A stretch of 64,000 nucleotides of DNA from an uncultured Flavobacteriaceae bacterium (GTDB lineage: Bacteria; Bacteroidota; Bacteroidia; Flavobacteriales; Flavobacteriaceae). The translations under genes were made by a program, and so were the position numbers. Location of the stretch: positions 186,001 to 250,000 of the forward strand of contig CANLUS010000003.1 of NCBI GenBank assembly GCA_947494325.1. The letters are read 5' to 3'. Of this stretch, positions 1 through 8,171 are shown one piece after another. Each line of letters starts with the position of its first letter. The first letter of the stretch is position 1. The notes under the pieces were generated by a model. The model had not been told where the DNA came from. It saw only the letters and a program-made list of their open reading frames with translations, and searched no databases.

Positions 1-2700
1 AAAGGTCAATTATTGTTTGGGACAATTGACAGTTGGTTGATTTATAAATTCACAAATGGCAAAAAACATGTAACCGATCATACCAATGCATCTCGTACTA
101 TGTTGTATAACATCAAAGATTTATGTTGGGATGACAAGATGTTAAAAGCGATGGACATTCCCAAAACTATGATGCCTCAAGTACAAAGTTCATCTTCTGA
201 TTTTGGATTCGTATCTTATAAAGATGAACAAATTCCTATTTATGGTGTTGCTGGTGATCAACAAGCATCTTTGTTTGGTCAAGGTGGTCATAAAGCAGGA
301 ATGGCCAAAAATACCTATGGCACGGGTTGTTTTTTATTACTAAATACTGGCAAAAAACAAGTTGTCTCTAAAAACGGCCTTTTAACCACTTTGACATGTA
401 GTTTAGAGAATGAAAAAATAAAATATGCACTTGAGGGTAGTGTTTTTGTTGGTGGAGCTTCGATACAATGGTTGCGAGACCAGATGCAATTGATTAGCAA
501 AGCATCCGAGACCGAAGCTATTTGTAATGAGATCCCGCCTTTAAAAGATCTATACGTAGTACCAGCTTTTGCAGGATTGGGTGCGCCGTACTGGGATGCA
601 AATGCGAAGGGTGCTATTTATGGATTAACCTTAGATAGCGGAAAGAAACATCTCATAAAGGCAACTGTAGAAGCGTTGGCTTATCAAACGAGAGATGTAC
701 TAGATGCAATGATTGAAGATAGTGGTAAACAAATGATTACCTTAAAAGTTGATGGAGGTGCTTCTGCCAATAATTACCTCATGCAGTTTCAATCTGATAT
801 TCTGAATGTAGCCGTTGATAGACCAAAGATGTTAGAGGTAACAGCATTAGGGGCAGCATTATTAGCCGGGATAAAAGCCGGAGTTTGGACTAAAGATGAC
901 ATCGATACTGTGCGAGAAGTGGATACGATTTTCGAACCAGAAATGGATCGAAAAATACGCAGGCAAAAGTATAAAGGATGGTTAAAGGCCATCGAAAGAA
1001 CCAAAACATCTGTGGCTAAGAAAAAAGATCGTGCCTTGCGTTTTTCAATTCTCGATCGTGAAAAACAACTTAAAAAATTAGCCGCTACGAAATTTGATCT
1101 GATTATCATTGGTGGAGGCGTAACTGGTGCAGGCATTGCTTTGGATGCCGCATCAAGAGGCCTAAAAACATGCTTAGTAGAAAAGAATGATTTTGCTTCT
1201 GGCACTAGTAATAAATCGACAAAACTGATTCATGGTGGGTTGCGTTACCTAAAACAAATGGAGATTGGTTTGGTAAAAGAGTCTGGTACTGAAAGAGCTA
1301 TTGTGCATAAATTAGCACCGCATCTGGTAGTACCAGAGAAAATGTTATTGCCTTTGATAGAAGGTGGGAACTATGGTAAAATGTTAACATCTATAGGTCT
1401 AAAAGTATATGACATTCTTGCAAATGTGGAGGGTGACGATAGGAGAAAAATGCTTGATACTAAAGAAACAATTCTCAAAGAACCATTGCTTGATGAAGCT
1501 TCTTTATTAGGCGGTGGATACTACGCAGAATATCGTACTGACGATGCTCGTTTAACCATAGAGCTCTTGAAAAAGGCCACAGAATTAGGCGCAACAATTA
1601 TCAATTATTGTGAAATGGAGGAGTTCGTTTATAACAATGAACGAAAAATACAAAGTGTTAATTGTGTTGATCATAATACAGGAGTTAAAGTCAATATAAC
1701 GGCTAGAAACGTAGTTTCTGCAGCTGGACCATGGGTAGATTTGCTACGTACAAAAGATGCTTCAATGAATAATAAACGTTTGCATCTTACAAAAGGAGTT
1801 CATATTGTTTTTCCAGCAGAAAAATTACCCATAAAACAATCTGTTTATTTTGATGTTGATGATGGGCGTATGATTTTTGCAATCCCAAGAGGAAGAGTTA
1901 CTTATGTGGGTACGACTGATACAAATTATACAGGAAATCTTGATAGAGTAGTAGCTACAAAAGATGATGTAAATTATTTATTAGATGCTGTGAACAAGAC
2001 TTTTCCAACAGTAAAAGCAACGATAAATGATGTTGAGTCAAATTGGGCAGGTTTACGTCCGTTAATTCATGAAGATAAAAAAGACCCATCAGAATTATCT
2101 CGTAAGGATGAAACATTTGTTTCTGATAGTGGCTTGATATCTATTGCAGGAGGAAAATTGACCGGATATCGTAAAATGGCACATCGTGTTATTGACGTAG
2201 TGCTTAAATCTATGAGTTCAAAACGCAGATCAAAATTTAAGAAGACTGATACCGAAAAAATAACATTGACTTCTCAGCCAATGGAAACAGTAAAAGAGGT
2301 TAGTAGCTATCAAAAAGAGCTCGAAAAGAGACTAAAAGCTGCAGGTGTTATCGATACATACCATGCATGGTATTTAACTACTACCTATGGAAAACAAGCC
2401 GATATAGTGTTGAAAAAAGCTGATTTCTTCGCTAATGAAACAATGACAGAAAGGTTAATTCGTGCGGAATTATGGTATTGTGTACATCATGAAATGACAA
2501 ATAGTTTGGCTGATTTCTTTGTACGACGTACAGGACGTCTTTATTTTAACATCGCAAGTGTATCTAAGTTTAAAAATCTTGTTATCAATGATATGATTGA
2601 ATATCTTGACTGGGATGATTCACGAATTGCTAAGGAAAAAGAAATGCTGTCTATTCTATTGGAAGATGCCACACATTATTATGAGAATGAATTAACATAG
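1..2700 (+). CDS. Glycerol kinase-glycerol-3-phosphate dehydrogenase fusion (5' end outside window)
   Basis: The frame is open from base 1, so roughly 175 N-terminal residues of glycerol kinase are missing. Window codons 1-335 are the rest of GlpK, which phosphorylates glycerol with ATP (FGTIDSWLIYK, DGGASANNYLMQ, ending near KGWLKAIERT). From about codon 345 a complete FAD-dependent glycerol-3-phosphate dehydrogenase (GlpD) follows, with the dinucleotide motif IIGGGVTGAGIALDAASRG, the STKLIHGGLRYL motif, AAGPWVDLLR and SIAGGKLTGYRKM. There is no stop and no ATG at the junction (bases 1015-1085), so one polypeptide would carry two consecutive steps of glycerol catabolism. In most bacteria these are separate genes. 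A TTG near 1036 could allow internal initiation of GlpD. The family calls are secure; the fusion is read directly from the sequence. Confidence 0.93.
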   Translation, partial: KGQLLFGTIDSWLIYKFTNGKKHVTDHTNASRTMLYNIKDLCWDDKMLKAMDIPKTMMPQVQSSSSDFGFVSYKDEQIPIYGVAGDQQASLFGQGGHKAGMAKNTYGTGCFLLLNTGKKQVVSKNGLLTTLTCSLENEKIKYALEGSVFVGGASIQWLRDQMQLISKASETEAICNEIPPLKDLYVVPAFAGLGAPYWDANAKGAIYGLTLDSGKKHLIKATVEALAYQTRDVLDAMIEDSGKQMITLKVDGGASANNYLMQFQSDILNVAVDRPKMLEVTALGAALLAGIKAGVWTKDDIDTVREVDTIFEPEMDRKIRRQKYKGWLKAIERTKTSVAKKKDRALRFSILDREKQLKKLAATKFDLIIIGGGVTGAGIALDAASRGLKTCLVEKNDFASGTSNKSTKLIHGGLRYLKQMEIGLVKESGTERAIVHKLAPHLVVPEKMLLPLIEGGNYGKMLTSIGLKVYDILANVEGDDRRKMLDTKETILKEPLLDEASLLGGGYYAEYRTDDARLTIELLKKATELGATIINYCEMEEFVYNNERKIQSVNCVDHNTGVKVNITARNVVSAAGPWVDLLRTKDASMNNKRLHLTKGVHIVFPAEKLPIKQSVYFDVDDGRMIFAIPRGRVTYVGTTDTNYTGNLDRVVATKDDVNYLLDAVNKTFPTVKATINDVESNWAGLRPLIHEDKKDPSELSRKDETFVSDSGLISIAGGKLTGYRKMAHRVIDVVLKSMSSKRRSKFKKTDTEKITLTSQPMETVKEVSSYQKELEKRLKAAGVIDTYHAWYLTTTYGKQADIVLKKADFFANETMTERLIRAELWYCVHHEMTNSLADFFVRRTGRLYFNIASVSKFKNLVINDMIEYLDWDDSRIAKEKEMLSILLEDATHYYENELT

Positions 2701-2722
2701 GGAGTTATAATAGATCAATACT

Positions 2723-2754
2723 AAAAAAAGAGGCCCGTAGAGGCCTCTTTTTTT
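2723..2754. terminator. Bidirectional intrinsic terminator
   Basis: Perfect 13-bp stem (2723-2735 with 2742-2754) and a 6-base loop, with an A-run on one side and a T-run on the other. It sits between the converging glycerol gene and the secreted-protein gene, so it can stop transcription from both sides. Confidence 0.9.
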
Positions 2755-2772
2755 ACTCGAAGTGTTTTGCTT

Positions 2773-5472
2773 CTATAGTTTTAAAATGTTCTTGTATATA
2801 GTTTTCGAATTTTCATCAGTAATCTTCAAATAATACATGCCAGATGTGAATTTCGAAGTATTTATTGAATGATTTTCGTTACTTTCTTTCTTTAGATCTT
2901 TTTTATAAACTAATCTACCGTTTTGATCAAATACTTGAAGCAAAAAATTTGATTTTAAATTAGGAACAATAGACAGACTATTTTCAAAAGGATTCGGAAA
3001 AGTTAGAAACTCTTTTTTGACAGACGTTTGTTCTAAGCTATTTCGAGGAGACTCATTTTCTTCACTATATGTTGTGACTTTCATTTCGGGCACTTCAATT
3101 GGTAATCCATCAAGAAGAGCAATGAAAACATCCGTACCTACATTATGTGCAAGATCTATAGTCTCTGGGTTGTCAAATTTGGCATCTTCAATGTAAGACC
3201 CACTAATATAAACTGAACCATCTGGAGCTTCAGAAGCATGTTCAATGGTAAACTTTTTACCTAAAACCTTAGACCAAACCTCGTTAAGGTTGATATCAAT
3301 CTTTTTAATAGTTCGACTGTTTCCACCTCTTACGAGCATTGAACCATCTTCGGGGTTTGTCTCGAATATTTCAAGTTTAGTAAAAGATAAACTATCTGTT
3401 TCGTTCAAGTTCGAATCTAATTTATAGATGTCGTTTTTGCGTTTCTTGAATAATGTTGATTGATTATATATGAGCTCTGTTGGGATTACCGAACCATTTT
3501 GACCTATCAATTTTGCCTGAGTGTATATATTATTTCTTATATCATAAGAAATCAACCATTCTCCATTCTTATGAGACTGACCGTCATTTAAATTTATCGT
3601 TGCTTTTTCTGTAAAAAGTCCTTCATCTCTAGAAGTAACGGTAAAGTAAAGTGTGTTTCCATCCCCAACTATTTTTGCAGGAAATGTAACTAAATCGGTC
3701 CCAGCAGTAGTATTTCTAGCCCATTTGTAATTCAATAATTCAATGACGTTAATAAGAGTTCCTGAATTATCAAAACGTGCTAGATTATACGTTTTAGTAA
3801 AGACAGTGCTATCTTGAGCGAAATTTTGAGTTGCACTTTTTGTCCAAGTTCTACCCGTACTTCCTACGATAGAAAAATCTTGATAAGATGACGTGGGAAA
3901 TAAAAGCAGCGTTTGTTCGCTAGTCGAGTCCTCAATTAAAGTTTCGTTAATATTAACAGTGGTAATTTCAAAATCAAGTGAATTGTTACTATTATATTTA
4001 CTCAATTTATAACTTTCATTGGGATTTCCGTTGAGATCTGAACTTGAAGTCATCAATGTGTCCCAAGCAAAAACATTTTCTTCTATATCAATGGGAGTTT
4101 CATATGGTATTTGTTGCATTTGAGAACTTAAAATATCATTTGTGCTATTGTATTCTGCAATAAAACCATCACCCAAACCGGGAAGATTATCTTCATTATC
4201 AGCGCCAATAATTCCAAATACCGTAACGCCCGACTCCGTCGCTTTTAATTTTGTAATTGTATCATTAGCAAAGGACGTATTATACACTTTTAATAATTTC
4301 ATAACCGGGCCCATTGGAGCCGGAATCAACTGTGGTAATTCCAATTCAGCATTTGCTGGACTCAAATCGATATTTTGATCTACGTAATTGGCCCCAGAAC
4401 CACTGATGTTGGGATTATTAACAGTACCGAGTTGACCGGTTGAACTTACTGAATAGATCTTGTCATCAATGCCCGATTGAAGTCCATAAATGAAGTTGGG
4501 TCCACTATACAATGTTGTTGGAATACTGCTTGTGTTTTTGTAGTCAACTTGTTGAAGCTGACCACCAGTGGCAGTAGTACTAGAAAAGTATAGCAAATTA
4601 CTGTCTGATGAAAACTCAACACCGTATGCAGAAGAATAAACCCCTAAGGTATATGCAGATTCTCTAGATGATACTATTCCGGTTACTTCGTCAAAGTCAA
4701 AAGTGAATAAGCTTGTTACAACATCAGTTCCTCCGCTGTTGTCAATGGTATTATGAACCATTGCGAGTGATTGGGTATCTGGAGAAACTTTTATTTGACC
4801 TTTTGTATTATCAGAATCCTCGGGAGAAAAAGTGAAAAAAGACTCGTTTACCAAATTGATACCGGTATTGTCTATTTTTAATGAATAGAACGTGTCATTT
4901 ATGGATGGATTGTCACTAGATCCAAATACTATGACCCAATACGAATCATCAATTTGACTTTTAGTAACGGTAAGTTTTTCACTCATACTTTCTTCTAATA
5001 ATTGAATATTTTTTTGAGTCTTATCTACGTCACCAAGTCCACTGTCGGCGGTAATATTTACGACCGTATAGTAGAGTCCAGATTGACCCATTGAATTCCC
5101 AGCATTGGTTATAATAAAATATTCATCAGAATTAGCTGGGTTAGGCACAATTACTACAGATTGACTGCTTTCAGGAGAACCTAATAAGTCCTCACCGTTG
5201 GGCATCACTTGATTATTGCTATTCCAAACATTAGAACTATTTGTGTAGAATAATAAATTACCCGCAGCGTCACTGACCGAGGCTGAACCACCTCGAGCGA
5301 TCATATTACTCGATGTAATTAATGTGGGAGGTAAACTTCCATCATTAAAATTGATCCCACCATTGGTGCCGAAATACCAGTTGGTATTCTCTAACTGAGC
5401 GAAAGAGTAATTCACAAATATTGTTAGTAAAATAGCGGTTAGTAATTTTTTGAGGAGCATAATTTTTTTCAT
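2773..5472 (-). CDS. Large secreted protein with type A T9SS sorting domain
   Basis: This 899-residue protein has an N-terminal signal peptide (MKKIMLLKKLLTAILLTIFVN, cut near SFAQ). The N-terminal half has repeated short beta-rich segments such as WYFGTNGGINF and SVSDAAGNLLFYTN, typical of propeller-like extracellular proteins in this phylum. The last ~80 residues are a type A Por secretion tail: FPNPFENSLSIVPN, then VFDQNGRLVYKKDL, then GMYYLKI near the end. It should therefore be exported by the type IX system and anchored at, or released from, the cell surface. No catalytic motif was recognised and the substrate is unknown. A palindromic element lies 64-93 bp upstream (5536-5565) and a weak -7 box, TAACTTTA, at 5509-5502. 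Start chosen at the first ATG, directly before the signal peptide. Confidence 0.88.
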   Translation of the reverse strand: MKKIMLLKKLLTAILLTIFVNYSFAQLENTNWYFGTNGGINFNDGSLPPTLITSSNMIARGGSASVSDAAGNLLFYTNSSNVWNSNNQVMPNGEDLLGSPESSQSVVIVPNPANSDEYFIITNAGNSMGQSGLYYTVVNITADSGLGDVDKTQKNIQLLEESMSEKLTVTKSQIDDSYWVIVFGSSDNPSINDTFYSLKIDNTGINLVNESFFTFSPEDSDNTKGQIKVSPDTQSLAMVHNTIDNSGGTDVVTSLFTFDFDEVTGIVSSRESAYTLGVYSSAYGVEFSSDSNLLYFSSTTATGGQLQQVDYKNTSSIPTTLYSGPNFIYGLQSGIDDKIYSVSSTGQLGTVNNPNISGSGANYVDQNIDLSPANAELELPQLIPAPMGPVMKLLKVYNTSFANDTITKLKATESGVTVFGIIGADNEDNLPGLGDGFIAEYNSTNDILSSQMQQIPYETPIDIEENVFAWDTLMTSSSDLNGNPNESYKLSKYNSNNSLDFEITTVNINETLIEDSTSEQTLLLFPTSSYQDFSIVGSTGRTWTKSATQNFAQDSTVFTKTYNLARFDNSGTLINVIELLNYKWARNTTAGTDLVTFPAKIVGDGNTLYFTVTSRDEGLFTEKATINLNDGQSHKNGEWLISYDIRNNIYTQAKLIGQNGSVIPTELIYNQSTLFKKRKNDIYKLDSNLNETDSLSFTKLEIFETNPEDGSMLVRGGNSRTIKKIDINLNEVWSKVLGKKFTIEHASEAPDGSVYISGSYIEDAKFDNPETIDLAHNVGTDVFIALLDGLPIEVPEMKVTTYSEENESPRNSLEQTSVKKEFLTFPNPFENSLSIVPNLKSNFLLQVFDQNGRLVYKKDLKKESNENHSINTSKFTSGMYYLKITDENSKTIYKNILKL

Positions 5473-5535
5473 AAGCTTTAGGATTTAAATTAATATTATC
5501 TTAAAGTTAACTATCTGTTTTTTAAATAGATGGTT

Positions 5536-5565
5536 GGTAAACCTCGTTTTTTTTGAGGTAAAACC
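5536..5565 (-). promoter_or_regulatory. Palindromic element (copy 1) upstream of the T9SS protein
   Basis: GGT and CCTC are mirrored by GAGG and ACC around a run of eight T. A near copy (about 26 of 30 positions, one gap) lies at 21417-21447. It sits 26 bp before a -7-like TAACTTTA, so it is probably an operator. The rest of the 317-bp gap 5473-5789 holds only this element and a terminator. Confidence 0.45.
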
Positions 5566-5621
5566 ACCTTGCTAAAAGACGGCTATGAATATTTGCTTTT
5601 CGATACGTTTAAGACAACAAA

Positions 5622-5644
5622 AAAGAGACTTGGGAGGTCTCTTT
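5622..5644 (-). terminator. Intrinsic terminator, minus strand
   Basis: An 8-bp stem (5622-5629 with 5637-5644) and 7-base loop, followed on the minus strand by a T-run. It lies about 145 bp after the stop of the secreted-protein gene at 5790-6752 and is its likely transcript end. Confidence 0.6.
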
Positions 5645-5789
5645 AATGAACTAAAAAATAATTGTTAATGCTATGAAAATTACCTAATAGTATTTGTTAC
5701 CTCTACCTAATGATTCGATGTGTAATAGTTGAAAATACCAGTGGAAAGTTTCTAAAATCATTAGGCATATTGGAGGTAATAAAATGTAT

Positions 5790-6752
5790 TCAATTTGATA
5801 TAGTGGCCAATCTTTTTGTTTCATCTTTACCCTTATCAGAAACATGAAATGATGCCGAAATTGATCTAAATAATGGATCGGAGGTTTTAGATAATACAGT
5901 TAAATTTTCATGCTGTTTTGCATAAATAGTACAAGCAATCACAAAGATGCTTTGAGATTTGATTAAATAGAACCGCGTAGTTTTTCTCTTTAAATTAGAA
6001 GTAACCGTTGCATTTATTTCTTCATACTCAATGGTGTTAACTGTTTCACCATTTAATGATTGTTTAGAGGTCTTAATATTAAAACTGTTTTTAGGAATAG
6101 AATTCAAGAGCATCTGATCTGTGAAAACTCCAATTTTATTTGAATTTGCAATTCTGTGAATTGAGATTAGTTTATGACCATGGCCAAAATTACTACGAAA
6201 CGCCTTGACAACGGAATTTGAAGATCCATCAATTTCCTTCCAGTTTTTAGGAACTTCGATACTGAGCTTGGTTTTTTCACCTTGAATAAAACTAGTTACC
6301 TCATACAGATTATTCAAATCAAATAAATCAATTTCATTTATATGGAACTCATTTAGGGTTTTATTGATTGGAGATTCTATAGATCCATTTGCTCGTTTAC
6401 GAACAAGATTGATATAGTTTTGTGCATCCATCTTAGTCATCTTATTTGCTAAGAAATATGATTTTAATTGAGTGTTTAAAGTAGCGGTGTAATTTGTAAA
6501 CTGATCTTTATATAGTTCTTCAACCTTAAGAGATAAATTTCGCTGAGCAATATCATAATTTTTATCAAAATGTGATTTTGCAATATTACATGCATCCTTC
6601 AAAGTTGGAAAATTGTCTTTAATGTACGCTAAGGTTTCTTTTTGATTGTTTAGATAATTGTATGCCATTAACACTTCTTGAGTTTCCGGAGAACCTATTT
6701 GTGAAAAACTGGTGATAGAAAAAAGATAAAAAAGTATGATGATCTTTTTCAT
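5790..6752 (-). CDS. Secreted protein of unknown function
   Basis: This 320-residue protein has a clear signal peptide (MKKIIILFYLFSITSFSQ). The first half is helical and charged; the second half (from about residue 165, starting near LSIEVPKNWKEIDGS) looks like a small beta-rich domain resembling PsbP/DUF1795-type folds, which is a weak impression rather than a firm match. There is no C-terminal sorting tail, so it is probably periplasmic or outer-membrane associated. It is transcribed alone and divergent from the LytTR gene at 6919. I do not recognise a function. Confidence 0.75.
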   Translation of the reverse strand: MKKIIILFYLFSITSFSQIGSPETQEVLMAYNYLNNQKETLAYIKDNFPTLKDACNIAKSHFDKNYDIAQRNLSLKVEELYKDQFTNYTATLNTQLKSYFLANKMTKMDAQNYINLVRKRANGSIESPINKTLNEFHINEIDLFDLNNLYEVTSFIQGEKTKLSIEVPKNWKEIDGSSNSVVKAFRSNFGHGHKLISIHRIANSNKIGVFTDQMLLNSIPKNSFNIKTSKQSLNGETVNTIEYEEINATVTSNLKRKTTRFYLIKSQSIFVIACTIYAKQHENLTVLSKTSDPLFRSISASFHVSDKGKDETKRLATISN

Positions 6753-6918
6753 GTACTCAATAGTTTAAATGTTAAGCGACGATTTGTAATTTATTAAACA
6801 AGCTAAAATTAGTCAGAAAGAGTCCAATAGCTTTATCAAAAAACCGCACTTTTTCGGTGTGATAACCGTAATACTTACTAAAGCTTCCTTGTTAATTTAG
6901 AAATCTAAATTAAATGCA

Positions 6919-7659
6919 ATGAATTTTAAGTATACAATCATAGATAGTGAAAAGTCTGTTGTAGATAAATTGAAGGAAAGGTTCCAATCTTTTTCAGATT
7001 TCATATGTGTAGGAAACTCTTTCTGCTATAAGGAATCAATGAATCTAATTCTACAACATGCTCCAGATGTGGTGTTTATAAACATCGATCGAAATAACGA
7101 TAACGGATGTTCAGAAGCTATTCATTTTGTAAACGAACTTTATAAATACGTAATGGAATTACCCAAATTCATTGCAATTTCTTCCACAAAAAATCACGCG
7201 TATGACTGTTTGAAAAACAACTTTTTCGACTATTTATTAAAGCCTCTAAATGAATTCGAATTGAGAAAGTCAGTCGCCAAAATGAATAAGAAAACAGATT
7301 TAAATGAACTCAACAAATTGTGTTTAAAATCATATAAAGATTATAGGTTTATCGAAATTGATGAAATCCTTTTTTTAAAAGCCGATAATAACGCAACAGA
7401 TTTTTTCATGAACGATGACAGAACTGTGAGTGCTTATAAAACCCTTAAATCGTTTGAACTAATCCTTCCAAAAAAGTTCATTCGTATTCACAATAGTTAT
7501 ATTATCAATAGTGATTATGTGTCGAGAATTCATTTCGGAAAATCAAAATGTAATATTAAGAACAATACTCATATCATACCCTTTTCGAAATCTTATAAAA
7601 GAAATGTTAATGATTTGGAAAAATCCCTTTCTAAAAGTGCTCTCAGTTCTTTGAATTGA
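6919..7659 (+). CDS. LytTR-family regulator with degenerate receiver domain
   Basis: A 246-residue cytoplasmic DNA-binding protein. Residues 1-120 follow the CheY-like receiver pattern and keep the distal Lys (FFDYLLKPLNEFEL), but the phospho-acceptor is Asn55 (DVVFINID, where active relatives have FLD), and the acidic pair is reduced to IIDSE. Residues ~140-240 are a LytTR DNA-binding domain (IDEILFLKADNNATDFF, FIRIHNSYIINSDYVSRI). It therefore probably acts without phosphorylation or as a constitutive regulator. It is a single gene, divergent from 6752, with a palindrome-like element between. It is one of two LytTR proteins in the window and could bind either repeat family described here. 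Confidence 0.88.
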   Translation: MNFKYTIIDSEKSVVDKLKERFQSFSDFICVGNSFCYKESMNLILQHAPDVVFINIDRNNDNGCSEAIHFVNELYKYVMELPKFIAISSTKNHAYDCLKNNFFDYLLKPLNEFELRKSVAKMNKKTDLNELNKLCLKSYKDYRFIEIDEILFLKADNNATDFFMNDDRTVSAYKTLKSFELILPKKFIRIHNSYIINSDYVSRIHFGKSKCNIKNNTHIIPFSKSYKRNVNDLEKSLSKSALSSLN

Positions 7660-7740
7660 GTAATAATATACCCATTTACCAGAAATTTAATAGCGAGGAC
7701 TCATAATTGCGGTGCATCTACTAAAACACTGTAAATATGA

Positions 7741-7771
7741 TTGTTATGTGCATTTTTCTATTCTATTTTTG
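7741..7771 (+). promoter_or_regulatory. Promoter of small lipoprotein gene
   Basis: TTG at 7741-7743, a 20-bp spacer, and TATTTTTG at 7764-7771 match the Bacteroidetes -33/-7 pattern. Transcription would start near 7777, leaving an unusually long leader of about 140 nt before the ATG at 7917. Confidence 0.55.
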
Positions 7772-7916
7772 AATTGAAATTGAAGCTTCACTTTTTACAT
7801 ATCGAGCTGTCTTACTAGTACACAACTTGGGTATGTATCTCTTTATATCCTATTGACGAATAGTGATTTAAAACTGAATTAAAGAAAACTTTTACTAACA
7901 TTTTAAATCAATAAAT

Positions 7917-8084
7917 ATGAAAAATATACGAAATATATGTGCTGTACTTTTAGTGTCATTAAGTTTTTATGCTTGTGACTCAGATGTCACTATTGATGAC
8001 CCTCAAAATGAAACAATTGAAGAGATTCATATGAAAACTGGCGAAGAAGGAAATGAAGGAGGGGATAGACCAGATGGTGATTGA
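7917..8084 (+). CDS. Small lipoprotein, 55 residues
   Basis: A short gene with a lipoprotein signal (MKNIRNICAVLLVSLSFYAC, Cys20 as lipidation site), followed by an acidic, Gly-rich tail (TGEEGNEGGDRPDGD). Predicted mature size is only 36 residues. It has its own promoter (7741-7771) and a strong terminator (8099-8135), so it makes a monocistronic RNA of about 360 nt. It lies just before the TPR histidine kinase, suggesting but not proving a signalling link. The function is not recognised. The gap 7660-8171 otherwise holds only the leader and regulatory elements. Confidence 0.7.
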   Translation: MKNIRNICAVLLVSLSFYACDSDVTIDDPQNETIEEIHMKTGEEGNEGGDRPDGD

Positions 8085-8098
8085 GAAATTAATATTTT

Positions 8099-8135
8099 AA
8101 ACAAAGAACCACCCAATTGGGATGGTTCTTTGTTT
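8099..8135 (+). terminator. Strong intrinsic terminator
   Basis: A 13-bp stem (8099-8111 with 8123-8135) extended by three G-C pairs and an AATT loop. It begins 15 bp after the small lipoprotein stop. Confidence 0.85.
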
Positions 8136-8151
8136 AATTTACATAACTTTG
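8117..8151 (+). promoter_or_regulatory. Promoter of TPR histidine kinase
   Basis: TAACTTTG at 8144-8151 with TTG at 8117-8119 (about 24-bp spacer, slightly long). A start near 8157 fits a TTG start codon at 8172. Confidence 0.45.
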
Positions 8152-8171
8152 AAATCGCTAAACCTATATAA

